Source: Streptomyces sp. CC0208
Lineage (GTDB): Bacteria; Actinomycetota; Actinomycetes; Streptomycetales; Streptomycetaceae
Reading direction: 5' to 3'
NCBI RefSeq assembly: GCF_003443735.1
Contig: NZ_CP031969.1
Location: 4,216,001-4,280,000 of the forward strand
Length of the DNA stretch: 64,000 nucleotides
Shown here in pieces: positions 41,281-49,934 of this stretch; the stretch's first letter is position 1, and the number at the start of each line of letters is the position of its first letter. The position numbers and the translations under genes were made by a program. Below the pieces are notes generated by a model. It made no database searches. It saw only the letters and a program-made list of their open reading frames with translations, and was not told the DNA's origin.

Positions 41281-42291
41281 TCAGCGGGCCGCGGCCCGGG
41301 CGGGCACCTCACCCTGCTTGTCGACGACGGCGGTCTCCATCACGGCAGTGGTGCCGGCGAGGGCCTCGGTGGTGATGCCCCGGTCCGGGTCGGTGATGTA
41401 GAACCGGGAGCCGAGCAGGGCGAGCGTCTGCTTGTCGAAGATCCACTCGTCGCGGGTCGCGAAACCGGTGTCGTCGAGGGTGATGGCGATGCCGTGCCGG
41501 CCGGCCGCGTCCACGGCGTCCGGGATGTCCCGCACTCCGGGCAGTTTCGCGGCCGCCCGGTAGAAGGCGGCGGCGTTGGCGGGCGGCATGACCGCGCCGC
41601 CGATCAGGTCGCCGATCAGGGAGAACACCGCCTGGTCCCGCGACTCGCCCTCGACCGGCCTGGCCTCCTTGTAGAGCCGGGCGAGCAGGGCGTCGGGGTC
41701 CGTGGGCAACGAGGCCAGCCACCGGTAGGTCGGGTGGAGGACGCCCTCGGGGACAGGATCCGTGCTCTCGATCGGACCCAGTCGGCCGGGCATGATCGCG
41801 TCCTTGCCGCTGGAACGGAGCCATCCGGTGACCCGCACGGGTTCGGGGTCCTGGGAGGTCCACCTCTCCTCGGTGTGCAGGGCGCCGAGCCGCACGGGGC
41901 CGGAGAAGCTGCCCGTGTTCGACCGCTCCAGCGTCCTGACGTACACGAACTGGTCGTCCCGCACCCGGATCGCGTCGCTCGCCATGGCGGCCGTGGCGAT
42001 CCGGTTCAGGGTGCCGGAGGCGCCGGCGGCGGTCGCCGACGGGGTCGTCCCGGTCACCGGGGCACGGCCGTCCACGGAGAGGGTCACGAGCAGGGCGCCC
42101 GCCAGGGCCGCGGAGGCGAGGGGCACCAGGACGGCGGGCCGCAGGAACCGGCTCCGCCGGGGCGTGGCCGCTGTGCCGTGATCTGTGTCGTGATCGATCT
42201 GCTGCATCAGTACGTCCTTGAAGTGACGGTGGCGCTCCGGCGGGAGGTCCCATTCCGCCGGGGTCGTCAGCAGGTCCTCGGTCTCGCTCAT
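41281..42291 (-). CDS. CU044_5270-type membrane protein, probable sigma-factor partner
   Basis: A 336-aa protein: short cytoplasmic N terminus (about 47 residues), one membrane helix (LVPLASAALAGALLVTLSV), and an external domain of about 260 residues (LNRIATAAMASDAIRVRDDQFVYVRTLERS...). Its ATG overlaps the stop of the ECF sigma gene by four bases. It is positioned to be an anti-sigma or signal receptor, though no zinc anti-sigma motif is present; that role is inference. Confidence 0.85.
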   Translation of the reverse strand: MSETEDLLTTPAEWDLPPERHRHFKDVLMQQIDHDTDHGTAATPRRSRFLRPAVLVPLASAALAGALLVTLSVDGRAPVTGTTPSATAAGASGTLNRIATAAMASDAIRVRDDQFVYVRTLERSNTGSFSGPVRLGALHTEERWTSQDPEPVRVTGWLRSSGKDAIMPGRLGPIESTDPVPEGVLHPTYRWLASLPTDPDALLARLYKEARPVEGESRDQAVFSLIGDLIGGAVMPPANAAAFYRAAAKLPGVRDIPDAVDAAGRHGIAITLDDTGFATRDEWIFDKQTLALLGSRFYITDPDRGITTEALAGTTAVMETAVVDKQGEVPARAAAR

Positions 42292-42917
42292 CGGGTCTCC
42301 TCCCGCAGGAACAGGGCCGCGAGTGCGGCCTCACTCTCCATCTCTCCGTGGGCCGGGGGCGGTTCCGCCTTCGAGCTCAGCCGGGCGAGCCGGGCGCGGG
42401 CCCGCGACAGCCGGGACCGCACGGTCCCGACGGGCACGCCCAGGGCCTCGGCCGCCTGCTGGTAGTCGAGGCCGGCCGACACGCACAGCGCGAACACCTC
42501 ACGGTCCTGCCTCCCCAGCCGGCCCAGGGCGCGGTGCACCAGCGCGAGCCGCCGTGCGTCGTCGATCCGCCCTGCGGTCTCCTCGGCGAAGTCCTCGACC
42601 GGGCGCGGCTCCGGGCTGCGCGCCAGGAACGCGAGCCTGCGCCGCAGGCCCCGGTTGGCGTTGTACGCCTTGTGCGTGGCGATGCCGAGCAGCCAGGGCT
42701 TGAGTGAGCCGCCCTCCGGCTCCACGGTCTGTCTGGTACGCCAGGCGGCGAGAAAGGTCTCGGACATCGCCTCCTCGGCCTCCGCCCAGTTGCCGGTCAG
42801 CCGCAGGGCATGGTTGTAGACCGCCCGCGCGTGCCGGTCGTACAGCTCGCCGAAGGCCGCCCGGTCCCCGGCCCGTATCCGTGCCCGCTCCGGTTCCGCC
42901 GCTTCTGTTTCCCTCAC
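42288..42917 (-). CDS. ECF RNA polymerase sigma factor
   Basis: A 209-aa sigma-70 with region 2 (RAAFGELYDRHARAVYNHALRLTGNWAEAEEAMSETFLAAWR) and region 4 (LGRLGRQDREVFALCVSAGLDYQQAAEALGVPVGTVRSRLSRARARL). No C-terminal SnoaL extension. GTG 42917 is taken with GGAG upstream; in-frame start codons continue farther. Co-translated with the membrane protein behind it. Confidence 0.93.
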   Translation of the reverse strand: MRETEAAEPERARIRAGDRAAFGELYDRHARAVYNHALRLTGNWAEAEEAMSETFLAAWRTRQTVEPEGGSLKPWLLGIATHKAYNANRGLRRRLAFLARSPEPRPVEDFAEETAGRIDDARRLALVHRALGRLGRQDREVFALCVSAGLDYQQAAEALGVPVGTVRSRLSRARARLARLSSKAEPPPAHGEMESEAALAALFLREETR

Positions 42918-42988
42918 ACCCGTAACGCTCCGCACCCCGGTCCCGGGTTCCTGTGTCCCGCACCACACGCAGCACTTACTCTGCGGCC

Positions 42989-43336
42989 ATGGAACAGCGC
43001 GAGGTCATGCAGAACGTCGTCGGTATCCTCACCGAGGCTCTGGAGATGCGGCGGCAGGTCCGCGAGCACCCCGACCAGCGGGTCTCCCTGACCGGGGCCG
43101 TCTCCGCGCTGCTCGTGGAGACCCTCCCACAGATCCACCTCCCCGCCGACGCCAGCGGTCACGCGGCGGCGGACGCCGTGGTCGAGGAGCTGGGGCCCGC
43201 CATCGCGAGCATCGCCCACTGCTTCGCGTTCGCCTTCGTGCAGCTGGCCGAGGCCCATGACGCGGGCCGCACGGACAGCTCCGCGGAGGTGCTGCGGCGC
43301 ATCTCGCTCCAGTTCGCGAACGGCGCCGGGAAGTAG
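42989..43336 (+). CDS. small helical protein of unknown function
   Basis: A 115-aa all-helical-looking protein (MEQREVMQNVVGILTEALEMRRQVREHPDQRVSLTGAVSALLVETLPQIHL...). No domain recognised. There is no ribosome-binding site; TACTCT (42977-42982) ends six bases before ATG 42989, which fits a leaderless transcript. Divergent from the sigma gene. Confidence 0.7.
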   Translation: MEQREVMQNVVGILTEALEMRRQVREHPDQRVSLTGAVSALLVETLPQIHLPADASGHAAADAVVEELGPAIASIAHCFAFAFVQLAEAHDAGRTDSSAEVLRRISLQFANGAGK

Positions 43337-43370
43337 ACCGGCGAACCGGTCCCGGGGCCGGTTCGCCGGT
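43337..43370. terminator. 13-bp perfect hairpin
   Basis: ACCGGCGAACCGG, 8-base loop, CCGGTTCGCCGGT, directly after the stop of the small helical protein and before the convergent protease stop. Confidence 0.85.
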
Positions 43371-43396
43371 GCGGTGGGTGCGGGTGGGTGGCCGGG

Positions 43397-44299
43397 TCAC
43401 CGCCGGGGCAGGCCCAGCCGGCCCCGGGTCGCGGCCAGCAGGATCAGGGCCGCCGCCGTCGTGCTCAGGACCAGGGCGTGCGTGAGGTCGCCGTCGGACA
43501 GCGAGGGGAACATGTCCGACGAGGCGAGGGAGAAGAAGTTGTTGACGCCGGTGTGCAGCAGCATGACCAGCGGCATGCTCTCGCCGGACCGGTTGAACAC
43601 CCAGGTCATCACGCAGCTGAACGTGATCGTCATCGCGAGGAACTCCACCGGCACGGTCCACGCCACGTGCGGCCCGCCGCCCCACTCCGTGAGGAACAGC
43701 GGCAGGTGCCAGCAGCCCCACAGCGCGCCGACGACGAGGGTCGCGGTCAGGGGGCCGTAGCGGCGCTGCATCCGCGGCATCGCGAACTCCCGCCAGCCGG
43801 GCTCCTCCGCGAGACCGGTGGTGATCATCTGGATGAGCAGTCCGGGGAGATACGCGGCGAGGATCGTCGCGGACGGCAGTGCGGGTCCGCGGCCGGCCAG
43901 CGCGACCGAGGCGAGGGTCAGCGTGGCCGGCACCGCGAGCAGCACGACCAGGTACCAGCGCCCGGCCACCCTGAACTTGGTCATCCGGGTCCGCCAGGTC
44001 CGCAGGCCCGCGCGTCCCTCCGTGATCCCGGTGACGAGCAGGGCCGAGGCGATCGGGCCGAGGTAGGCGCCGGGCAGGACGCCGGAGAGCTGGCTGCCCG
44101 CGCGGCCGCCGGGGAAGGTGAAGTGCCAGACGCCGAGGCCGTTCGCGGACAGGACGTACGGCGTCCAGGCGGCCCAGCTCAACGCGAAGGCCAGGGTGAA
44201 GAACCAGGTCAGGGGGTTGCGACGGATGCTGCCGCGCAGGCCGCGGGCCTCGTGCGCGACCGGTCGGGTCTCGATGCTGACGGGGGCTTGGACGCTCAC
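43397..44299 (-). CDS. CPBP-family intramembrane glutamic protease
   Basis: A 300-aa membrane protein with about eight helices and the CPBP/Abi motifs EEPGWREFAMPRMQRRYG (EExxxR), GALWGCWHLP and LLHTGVNN. Members cleave membrane proteins, often in stress or bacteriocin immunity. GTG 44299 follows AAGGG. A 16-bp palindrome 90 bases upstream matches one at the partner kinase promoter, so the neighbouring two-component system probably controls it. Confidence 0.9.
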   Translation of the reverse strand: MSVQAPVSIETRPVAHEARGLRGSIRRNPLTWFFTLAFALSWAAWTPYVLSANGLGVWHFTFPGGRAGSQLSGVLPGAYLGPIASALLVTGITEGRAGLRTWRTRMTKFRVAGRWYLVVLLAVPATLTLASVALAGRGPALPSATILAAYLPGLLIQMITTGLAEEPGWREFAMPRMQRRYGPLTATLVVGALWGCWHLPLFLTEWGGGPHVAWTVPVEFLAMTITFSCVMTWVFNRSGESMPLVMLLHTGVNNFFSLASSDMFPSLSDGDLTHALVLSTTAAALILLAATRGRLGLPRR

Positions 44300-44387
44300 C
44301 GCGGGTCCCTTCGGAGGGGGCTGATGTGATGCGTCCAGCACACCAGCGCCGGCTCCGCGGATCATTGCCGCCAAGGGCCCGACTGCG

Positions 44388-44403
44388 GTGCAGCAGGCTG
44401 TAC
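44388..44403. promoter_or_regulatory. operator-like palindrome B, upstream of the protease gene
   Basis: GTGCAGCAGGCTGTAC, arms GTGCAGC/GCTGTAC with one mismatch. Its reverse complement matches 15 of 16 bases of palindrome A at 46433. It overlaps the last base of the response-regulator gene. Confidence 0.6.
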
Positions 44404-45062
44404 TACGACCGTCGCCGCGCGTCCTCCAGATAGTGGAGTACGGCCGCCACGCGCCGGTCGACCTGGTCCGTCGGCGCCAGATCGAGCTTCGCGAAGATGC
44501 TCCGGATGTGCTTGTGCACGGCCCCGTCGGTCACGAACAGCTTCTCCGCGATGGCGCTGTTGCCGAGCCCCTCGGCCATCAGGGCCAGTACGTCCTTCTC
44601 GCGCGGGCTGAGCCGCTCAAGGCGCACGTCCTGGTGGGACCGCGTGAACAGCTGGGCGACGACCTCGGGGTCGATGGCGGTGCCGCCGGAGGCCACCCGG
44701 CGCAGCGCGTCGAGGAACTCCTCGACCCGGCCGACCCGTTCCTTGAGCAGATAGCCGAGCCCTCCGACCCCGCCGGTCAGCAGCTCGGTCGCGAAGCTCT
44801 GCTCGACGTAGGCGGACAGCACGAGGACGGCGAGGTCCGGGCTGCGCCGCCGGGCCTCGACGGCCGCGCGGACCCCCTCGTCGGTGTGGGTGGGCGGCAT
44901 CCGTACGTCGAGGATGGCCACGTCGGGCTTGTGCGTGTCGATGGCGTCGAGCGCCCCCTCGGCGGTGTCGGCCGTGCCGACCACGTCCAGTCCCTCGGCG
45001 CGCAGCAGCAACGCGAGCCCCTCCCGCAGCAGGGGGTCGTCCTCGGCGATCACGATCCGCAT
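44403..45062 (-). CDS. NarL/LuxR-type response regulator
   Basis: A 219-aa regulator: receiver domain (MRIVIAEDDPLLREGLALLLRAEGLDVVGTADT, phospho-aspartate in DVAILDVRMPP, K in YLLKERV) and C-terminal LuxR HTH (LERLSPREKDVLALMAEGLGNSAIAEKLFVTDGAVHKHIRSIFAKLDL). Encoded 90 nt downstream of its likely kinase. The conserved 16-bp palindromes at 44388 and 46433 are its likely targets. Confidence 0.94.
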   Translation of the reverse strand: MRIVIAEDDPLLREGLALLLRAEGLDVVGTADTAEGALDAIDTHKPDVAILDVRMPPTHTDEGVRAAVEARRRSPDLAVLVLSAYVEQSFATELLTGGVGGLGYLLKERVGRVEEFLDALRRVASGGTAIDPEVVAQLFTRSHQDVRLERLSPREKDVLALMAEGLGNSAIAEKLFVTDGAVHKHIRSIFAKLDLAPTDQVDRRVAAVLHYLEDARRRS

Positions 45063-45152
45063 GGCAGGTCACTCTCCAGGGTCACAGGGCCGCCCGATGG
45101 TCTCGCCGGGCAGAGAACGTCCTCGCCTCGCGGCCGGCAGGTCCGACGCCCG

Positions 45153-46358
45153 TCACACACCGCACGGCAGGTCCACCTCCACCACCGTCGGGCCGCCCGG
45201 CGGGCTCGTCAGGCGGAAGGTGCCGTCGTGGGCGGCCACCCGGCGGCGGATGCCGGTCAGGCCGGAGCCGGTGTGCTCGTCGGCGCCGCCCCGGCCGTCG
45301 TCCGTGATCCGCAGCAGGAGCCGTGGCCCGGGGGCGCGGACGGTGATGGTGGCCCGGGAGGCCCCGCTGTGCTTGGCGATGTTGGTGAGCGCCTCGGCGA
45401 CGACGAAGTACGCGGTCGCCTCGACGGACGCGGCGCAGCGCCGCGGCATCTCCACGTCGACCGCGCACGGCACCGCGCTCTCAGCCGCGAGCCCGGTCAG
45501 CGCCCCCGCGAGACCCCGGTCCGCGAGCACCGGCGGCAGGATGCTGCGGGAGACCGTCCGCAGCTCCGCCAGCGCCTGTTCGGCCGCGGACTGGGCCCGC
45601 TCCAGGAGTTCGTCGGCGCCCGCCGGGTCGCGGGCGACCATCCGGCGGGCGGCCCCGAGCAGCACGGTCACCGTGACGATCCGGTTCTGGGTGCCGTCGT
45701 GCAACGAGCGCTCGATGCGCCGCAGTTCGGTGGCGTGGGCGTCCAGCGCGGCGGCCCGGGTCGCGGTCAGCTCGGCGACGCGCAGGGAGAGATCGGCGTC
45801 GGGGCCGGCCGACAGGAGGCGGCGCCCCGGGTTCGCCTGGAGCCGTGCCAGGCCGGGCGTGAGCCCCAGGATGATGGCGATCCAGCCCACGCCGAGCAGG
45901 CACACCGCGAGGGCGTCCGGCCAGGAGTGCGCGACGCCGATCCCGATGGACGTGGCGGTCGCGTCCTTCGGGGCGAGCCGCCAGTACAGCGGAAACGCGG
46001 TGTCCCGCAGGGCGAGCACCGGCAGGACGAAGCCGAGCAGGCCCAGCGGCAGGCCGACGGCCAGATGCCGGAGCAGCCACAGCAGTTCGCGCCGGGTCGT
46101 GGGGTCGCCGAGGGCGGCCCGCAGCCGCACCGGCGGCGGCGCGGGCGCGATGACCTCGGGACCCCAGCGGGCGAGCCGGACCCGTTCCATGCCGGCCAGG
46201 GCGTGCAGCACGCGCACCCCGCCGGGCGCCAGCACCAGCCACAGCAGCACGAACGGCGTCAGGATCGCCGTACCGAGTCCGGAGACCAGCTGGCCGACTG
46301 CGGCGGCCGCGGTCGTCGCGGTCCCCACGGCGAGGTCCTTGACGTCGGCGGTGGCCAT
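45153..46358 (-). CDS. NarL-type sensor histidine kinase
   Basis: A 401-aa kinase: N-terminal DUF1707/sensor-like membrane part with about four to five helices, H-box RRIERSLHDGTQNRIVTVTVLL, and an HATPase (EALTNIAKHSGA, ITDDGRGGAD, GSGLTGIRRRV). Partner of the regulator at 44403. Start ATG 46358. The divergent promoter region holds palindrome A. Confidence 0.93.
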   Translation of the reverse strand: MATADVKDLAVGTATTAAAAVGQLVSGLGTAILTPFVLLWLVLAPGGVRVLHALAGMERVRLARWGPEVIAPAPPPVRLRAALGDPTTRRELLWLLRHLAVGLPLGLLGFVLPVLALRDTAFPLYWRLAPKDATATSIGIGVAHSWPDALAVCLLGVGWIAIILGLTPGLARLQANPGRRLLSAGPDADLSLRVAELTATRAAALDAHATELRRIERSLHDGTQNRIVTVTVLLGAARRMVARDPAGADELLERAQSAAEQALAELRTVSRSILPPVLADRGLAGALTGLAAESAVPCAVDVEMPRRCAASVEATAYFVVAEALTNIAKHSGASRATITVRAPGPRLLLRITDDGRGGADEHTGSGLTGIRRRVAAHDGTFRLTSPPGGPTVVEVDLPCGV

Positions 46359-46432
46359 GCGAACCCCCCTCGGGCCGGAGGACACCGACCCTAGGCGCAG
46401 GGCGGGTCCACCGACAGGCCGGGAGGCGGAAA

Positions 46433-46448
46433 GTACAGCCTGCTGTAC
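46433..46448. promoter_or_regulatory. operator-like palindrome A, kinase/small-protein divergent promoter
   Basis: GTACAGCCTGCTGTAC is a perfect 7-2-7 palindrome, 75 bases upstream of the kinase ATG and 95 bases upstream of the small-protein GTG. Palindrome B near the protease gene is the same element with one change. Confidence 0.65.
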
Positions 46449-46542
46449 CCCGGAGCGGGCGGAGTGCTGGATCGCCGCACGAGGGCCGCGGCTCGTAGCG
46501 TCGTCCTCGTCGAAGACATCCCACAGCCCCTTGGAGGACCCC

Positions 46543-46701
46543 GTGAACCGTCTGCTCTGGCCCCTGCTCGTCCTGAGTGTGCTCGGCAACGCGGTGGCGT
46601 CCTTCACCCCGGCCGACACCGCCGTCCACCTGGCCTTCGGCACGGTCACCGCGCTGACGGCCACCGCCCTTGCCGTACGACGGCTGCGCACCGGCGCCTG
46701 A
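46543..46701 (+). CDS. 52-aa small membrane protein
   Basis: MNRLLWPLLVLSVLGNAVAS... with two hydrophobic stretches joined by a short polar turn and an Arg-rich end (VRRLRTGA). A strong TTGGAGGA precedes GTG 46543. Divergent from the kinase and close to palindrome A, so it may belong to the same regulon, perhaps as a sensor accessory. Function unknown. Confidence 0.7.
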   Translation: MNRLLWPLLVLSVLGNAVASFTPADTAVHLAFGTVTALTATALAVRRLRTGA

Positions 46702-46729
46702 GGAAGCGCTGGACGCCTGGGGGGAACGC

Positions 46730-47824
46730 CTACTTGAGGCCGATCGCCGCACAGTCCGCCGCGTACTGGGCGGTGCAGATCTGCTTCACGGTGTAGACGT
46801 CGTCCTTGATCACCGTCTGCTTGATGTTGTCCCTGGTCAGGGCGACCACCGGCACCAGCAGCGACGGGATGTCCTTCTGGGTGGGGCTGTCGAACTTGTC
46901 GCGGATCAGCGCGTCGAACTGGAGGTCGCGGCCCTGGATCTTGTAGACCGCGATCTGCGCCGCGTTGGTCGCCTCCAGCAGGAACGACTTGTACACGGTC
47001 ATGTACTGCTCGCCCGACACGACCCGCTGCACCGCGGCGAGGCTCGCGTCCTGCCCGGTCACCGGCGGGATCTTGGTGGCCCCCGCCTCCTTGAGTTCGT
47101 CGATGACCGCGCCCGCCATGTCGTCGTTGGCCGAGTACACGGCGGCGATGTTGTTCAGCCCGACGGCGGCGATCGCCGCCTTCATGTTGGCCTTGGCGAC
47201 CGCCGGCAGCCACTCCCGGGTGTCGTACTGCTTGGCGATGACGACCTTGCCGTTGAGCTCGTTCATCGCGCCCTTCTTGAAGAGCGCGGTGTTGGGGTCG
47301 GCGAGCGAGCCGTTCATCATCACGATCTTGCTGGTCTCGGCCTTGTCGCCGAGCGCCTCGACGATGGCCCGGCCCTGCACCTCGCCGACGAGCTCGTTGT
47401 CGTGCGAGACGTAGGCGTCGATCGGGCCCTCGGCGAGCCGGTCGTAGGCGATGACGGGGATGCCCGCGTCCTTCGCCTTCTGGACGTCCGGCCCGATCGC
47501 CTTGGCGTCGACCGCGTCCACCAGGATCACATCCACCTTGTCGGCGACCATCTGCTGGAACTGCCGGCTCTGCCGCTTCGCGCTGGCCTCGGCGTTGGCG
47601 TAACTGACCTTGCCCTTGCCGTGGGTGAGGGTCGCCACCTCCTTCTTGATGAGGGGGTAGTCGAACCGGTCGAAGCGGCTGGTGCCCCGGTCGGGCAGCA
47701 GCAGACCCAGCGTGATGTCGTCGCCCTTCTTCGGGGTCACCGCGGTGGTGCTGCCGCCCACCCCGCAGGAGGTGAGCAGAAGGGCCGACACGCAGACGGC
47801 CATGGCAGGGAGGATGGGACGCAT
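46730..47824 (-). CDS. solo sugar ABC-type substrate-binding lipoprotein
   Basis: A 364-aa periplasmic-binding-protein type 1 (XylF/RbsB-like) with lipobox LLLTSC, then ITLGLLLPDRGTSRFDRFDYPLIKKEV and VDVILVDAVDAKAIGPDVQKAKDAGIPVIAYDRL. It should bind a pentose- or hexose-like sugar. No permease or ATPase gene lies beside it, so it either works with a distant transporter or acts as a receptor. Confidence 0.9.
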   Translation of the reverse strand: MRPILPAMAVCVSALLLTSCGVGGSTTAVTPKKGDDITLGLLLPDRGTSRFDRFDYPLIKKEVATLTHGKGKVSYANAEASAKRQSRQFQQMVADKVDVILVDAVDAKAIGPDVQKAKDAGIPVIAYDRLAEGPIDAYVSHDNELVGEVQGRAIVEALGDKAETSKIVMMNGSLADPNTALFKKGAMNELNGKVVIAKQYDTREWLPAVAKANMKAAIAAVGLNNIAAVYSANDDMAGAVIDELKEAGATKIPPVTGQDASLAAVQRVVSGEQYMTVYKSFLLEATNAAQIAVYKIQGRDLQFDALIRDKFDSPTQKDIPSLLVPVVALTRDNIKQTVIKDDVYTVKQICTAQYAADCAAIGLK

Positions 47825-47874
47825 GGCGATCCTGGGGGTGGGGGGCTGTCACGTAGGCGCAACAGTAAGTGCCC

Positions 47875-48585
47875 TCAATCCCGATCAAACGCCCTGACCG
47901 TTTCCTTCAAGGGATCACCACCCGGCGTCCGCAACCGGGCGCCGATGTGCACAAGTTGTACGGCGGTCAGGGCACGGACCATGAGGATCGCGGCCACGGC
48001 GGCACCGATCACGGCGAGGTCGGCGACCAGCAGCGTGGTCACCCCGTGGTAGGCGCGGGCGATGACGTCGTCGGTGTCGCCGTCGTACATCAGCCCCAGC
48101 CCGGTGACCATGCCGGCCAGCCACAGCGCCCACCACACGTTCACGACGACGGGCAGTCTCCGGCCCGGGGCGCTCTTGTGGTGGATGTCGGCGACGATGC
48201 CGCGCGGGATCCAGAGGTTGGCGAGGGGCACGAACCAGGAGACGTAGACCCAGATGCCGGCGTAGCGCGGGGGCTCGCCGGACAGGGCCCGCGCGTTGTC
48301 CCGCATCCGCCCCAGCCAGCCGATGAACAGGGCCGCGCACAGCAGGGTGAGGATGCTTCCGGCGGTACTGACCAGGTGGTACGAGTCCTCCAGGGAATTC
48401 AGCGGCCGGTGCCGGCCCGCGCCCTGGTCCGGTGGCCCCGAGGCGGGCTCCCCCGCCAGGGCCAGCCGGATGTGCCACACGGCCCGCAACGCCCAGGCGC
48501 TCCCGGCGAGTCCGAGTCCGGTGACGGCGAGCCGGGCGGAGCCGCGCACGCTGCACAGCGCGTCCCGGCCTGCGTTCTCACTCAT
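47875..48585 (-). CDS. DUF4328-type membrane protein
   Basis: A 236-aa protein with about five membrane helices. The DUF4328 signature is FIGWLGRMRDNARALSGEPPRYAGIWVYVSWFVPLANLWIPRGIVADIH. Common in Streptomyces, function unknown. GGGGG precedes the ATG. Confidence 0.85.
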   Translation of the reverse strand: MSENAGRDALCSVRGSARLAVTGLGLAGSAWALRAVWHIRLALAGEPASGPPDQGAGRHRPLNSLEDSYHLVSTAGSILTLLCAALFIGWLGRMRDNARALSGEPPRYAGIWVYVSWFVPLANLWIPRGIVADIHHKSAPGRRLPVVVNVWWALWLAGMVTGLGLMYDGDTDDVIARAYHGVTTLLVADLAVIGAAVAAILMVRALTAVQLVHIGARLRTPGGDPLKETVRAFDRD

Positions 48586-48916
48586 GGGGTCCCCCTTCGA
48601 CGCATCGGTTCACCCCGTCATCGTCGCGAACCCCGCGATCGGTTCACGCGGACCCGGCGGTACCCGCAAGTCCGCGCGGCGACCGGTCACTTGCGGCCCA
48701 CGCGACACCTCACGCCCCGGTTGCGTTTCGCTCAACCCCTGGTTGCGGGGCGATGGGCGCATGACTCCGGCCGAGGCGCTCCGTCCACAACGAGATCGTG
48801 CACTTCGACCCGGGGGCGGGACGTGGATCTGCGTCTCACCGAAGCGGCCGGGTCACGGTGGTGCCCCGGAACCTCTCTTTATCGCCGATCCGGCCATAAT
48901 CGGCGATAATCGGACC
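48586..48916. other. intergenic, only a promoter-like element seen
   Basis: No gene recognised. GATAAT at 48905-48910 ends six bases before the ATG at 48917, next to a direct repeat of the ATAATCGG type (48895-48912). It looks like a leaderless promoter. Confidence 0.45.
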
Positions 48917-49288
48917 ATGAGTACGGCGACGTTTGTCCTGGCGGCCTCGTCGAGCGAAGTACTCAACGTGATCGCCGCCTTCGCCGGCGGGCTGTTCATC
49001 GCCGGCGCGTTGGTATGGGCCGTGCAGTTCGGCATGCGGGTCCAGGACCGGGAGCTTCCACGGCCGCTCAGCGACGAGCAGCCGCACCTCCCGGAGACCG
49101 GACCGATCCGCGAGATCCGGGAGATGCGGGAGCCGGACGAACTTCCGGCCCTCGCGGAGGGGCAGGAACGGCTCATGCCGTACCAGCTCCATCACTCGGG
49201 AACCAGACGAGGAAAGGACCAGCACCGCAGGCGCTGGCTGCCCGGCTCCAGCGGCGGCTTCGGCAGCGGCGGCCTCGGGCACGTGTGA
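48917..49288 (+). CDS. DUF6479-like single-pass membrane protein
   Basis: A 123-aa protein: one helix (VIAAFAGGLFIAGALVWAVQFGMRV) and a basic, Gly-rich C terminus (RRGKDQHRRRWLPGSSGGFGSGGLGHV), typical of Streptomyces DUF6479 proteins. No ribosome-binding site, so probably leaderless. Function unknown. Confidence 0.75.
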   Translation: MSTATFVLAASSSEVLNVIAAFAGGLFIAGALVWAVQFGMRVQDRELPRPLSDEQPHLPETGPIREIREMREPDELPALAEGQERLMPYQLHHSGTRRGKDQHRRRWLPGSSGGFGSGGLGHV

Positions 49289-49317
49289 CCGGGCCCCGCG
49301 AGGTCAGGCCCGCGGGG

Positions 49318-49785
49318 TCAGGCCCGCGCCTGCGGCCGGTACACCGCGAGGGCCCAGATCACGAAGAAGTCGATGCCGATCATGATGACCGACCACACCG
49401 GCGCGTAGGGCAGGAAGAGGAACTGCGCGAGCATGCTCAGCGAGGCCAGGAAGATGCCGGTCATCCGGGCCCAGGCGGCACCCCTGAGGATGAACGCGCC
49501 GGTGACGGCCGCGAGGGCGCCCAGGCAGAGCAGGATCACACCCCAGCCGGTGTGGTTGATCTTGTAGACGTAGTCGCCGACACGGGCCCAGACGTCGTCG
49601 TCCGCGAGCAGGGATATGCCCTGCAGGATCGCCAGGATGCCGTTCATCAGCATCAGCACACCGGCGAAGACGACCCCGCCGGCGGCCCACGCGGCCTCGG
49701 TCGGCGTGGGGCCGGGCCCCGGGGCGGGCGTCGGGGTCGCCGTCATGCCGGTGGACGACTGTGGGGCCTGCGGTTGCTGTGTCAT
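49318..49785 (-). CDS. four-helix membrane protein (DUF7144-like)
   Basis: A 155-aa protein: Pro/Thr-rich N terminus, then four membrane helices (VVFAGVLMLMNGILAILQGISLL, WGVILLCLGALAAVTGAFIL, MTGIFLASLSMLAQFLFL, IMIGIDFFVIWALAVY). Widespread in Streptomyces, function unknown. GAAAGGC precedes the ATG. Confidence 0.75.
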   Translation of the reverse strand: MTQQPQAPQSSTGMTATPTPAPGPGPTPTEAAWAAGGVVFAGVLMLMNGILAILQGISLLADDDVWARVGDYVYKINHTGWGVILLCLGALAAVTGAFILRGAAWARMTGIFLASLSMLAQFLFLPYAPVWSVIMIGIDFFVIWALAVYRPQARA

Positions 49786-49934
49786 GGCTGTGACCCGCCT
49801 TTCGTGGTCGATGTGCTTCGACCATCCGGCGCGGCGGGCCCGGCCACCACGGGAGTGGGCCGTACGGGTGACGCGGGGCGTGCGGCCGCGGCGCGGCGGG
49901 CCTTCACTGGAGGGACCTGCATCCGGGAGGCGAG

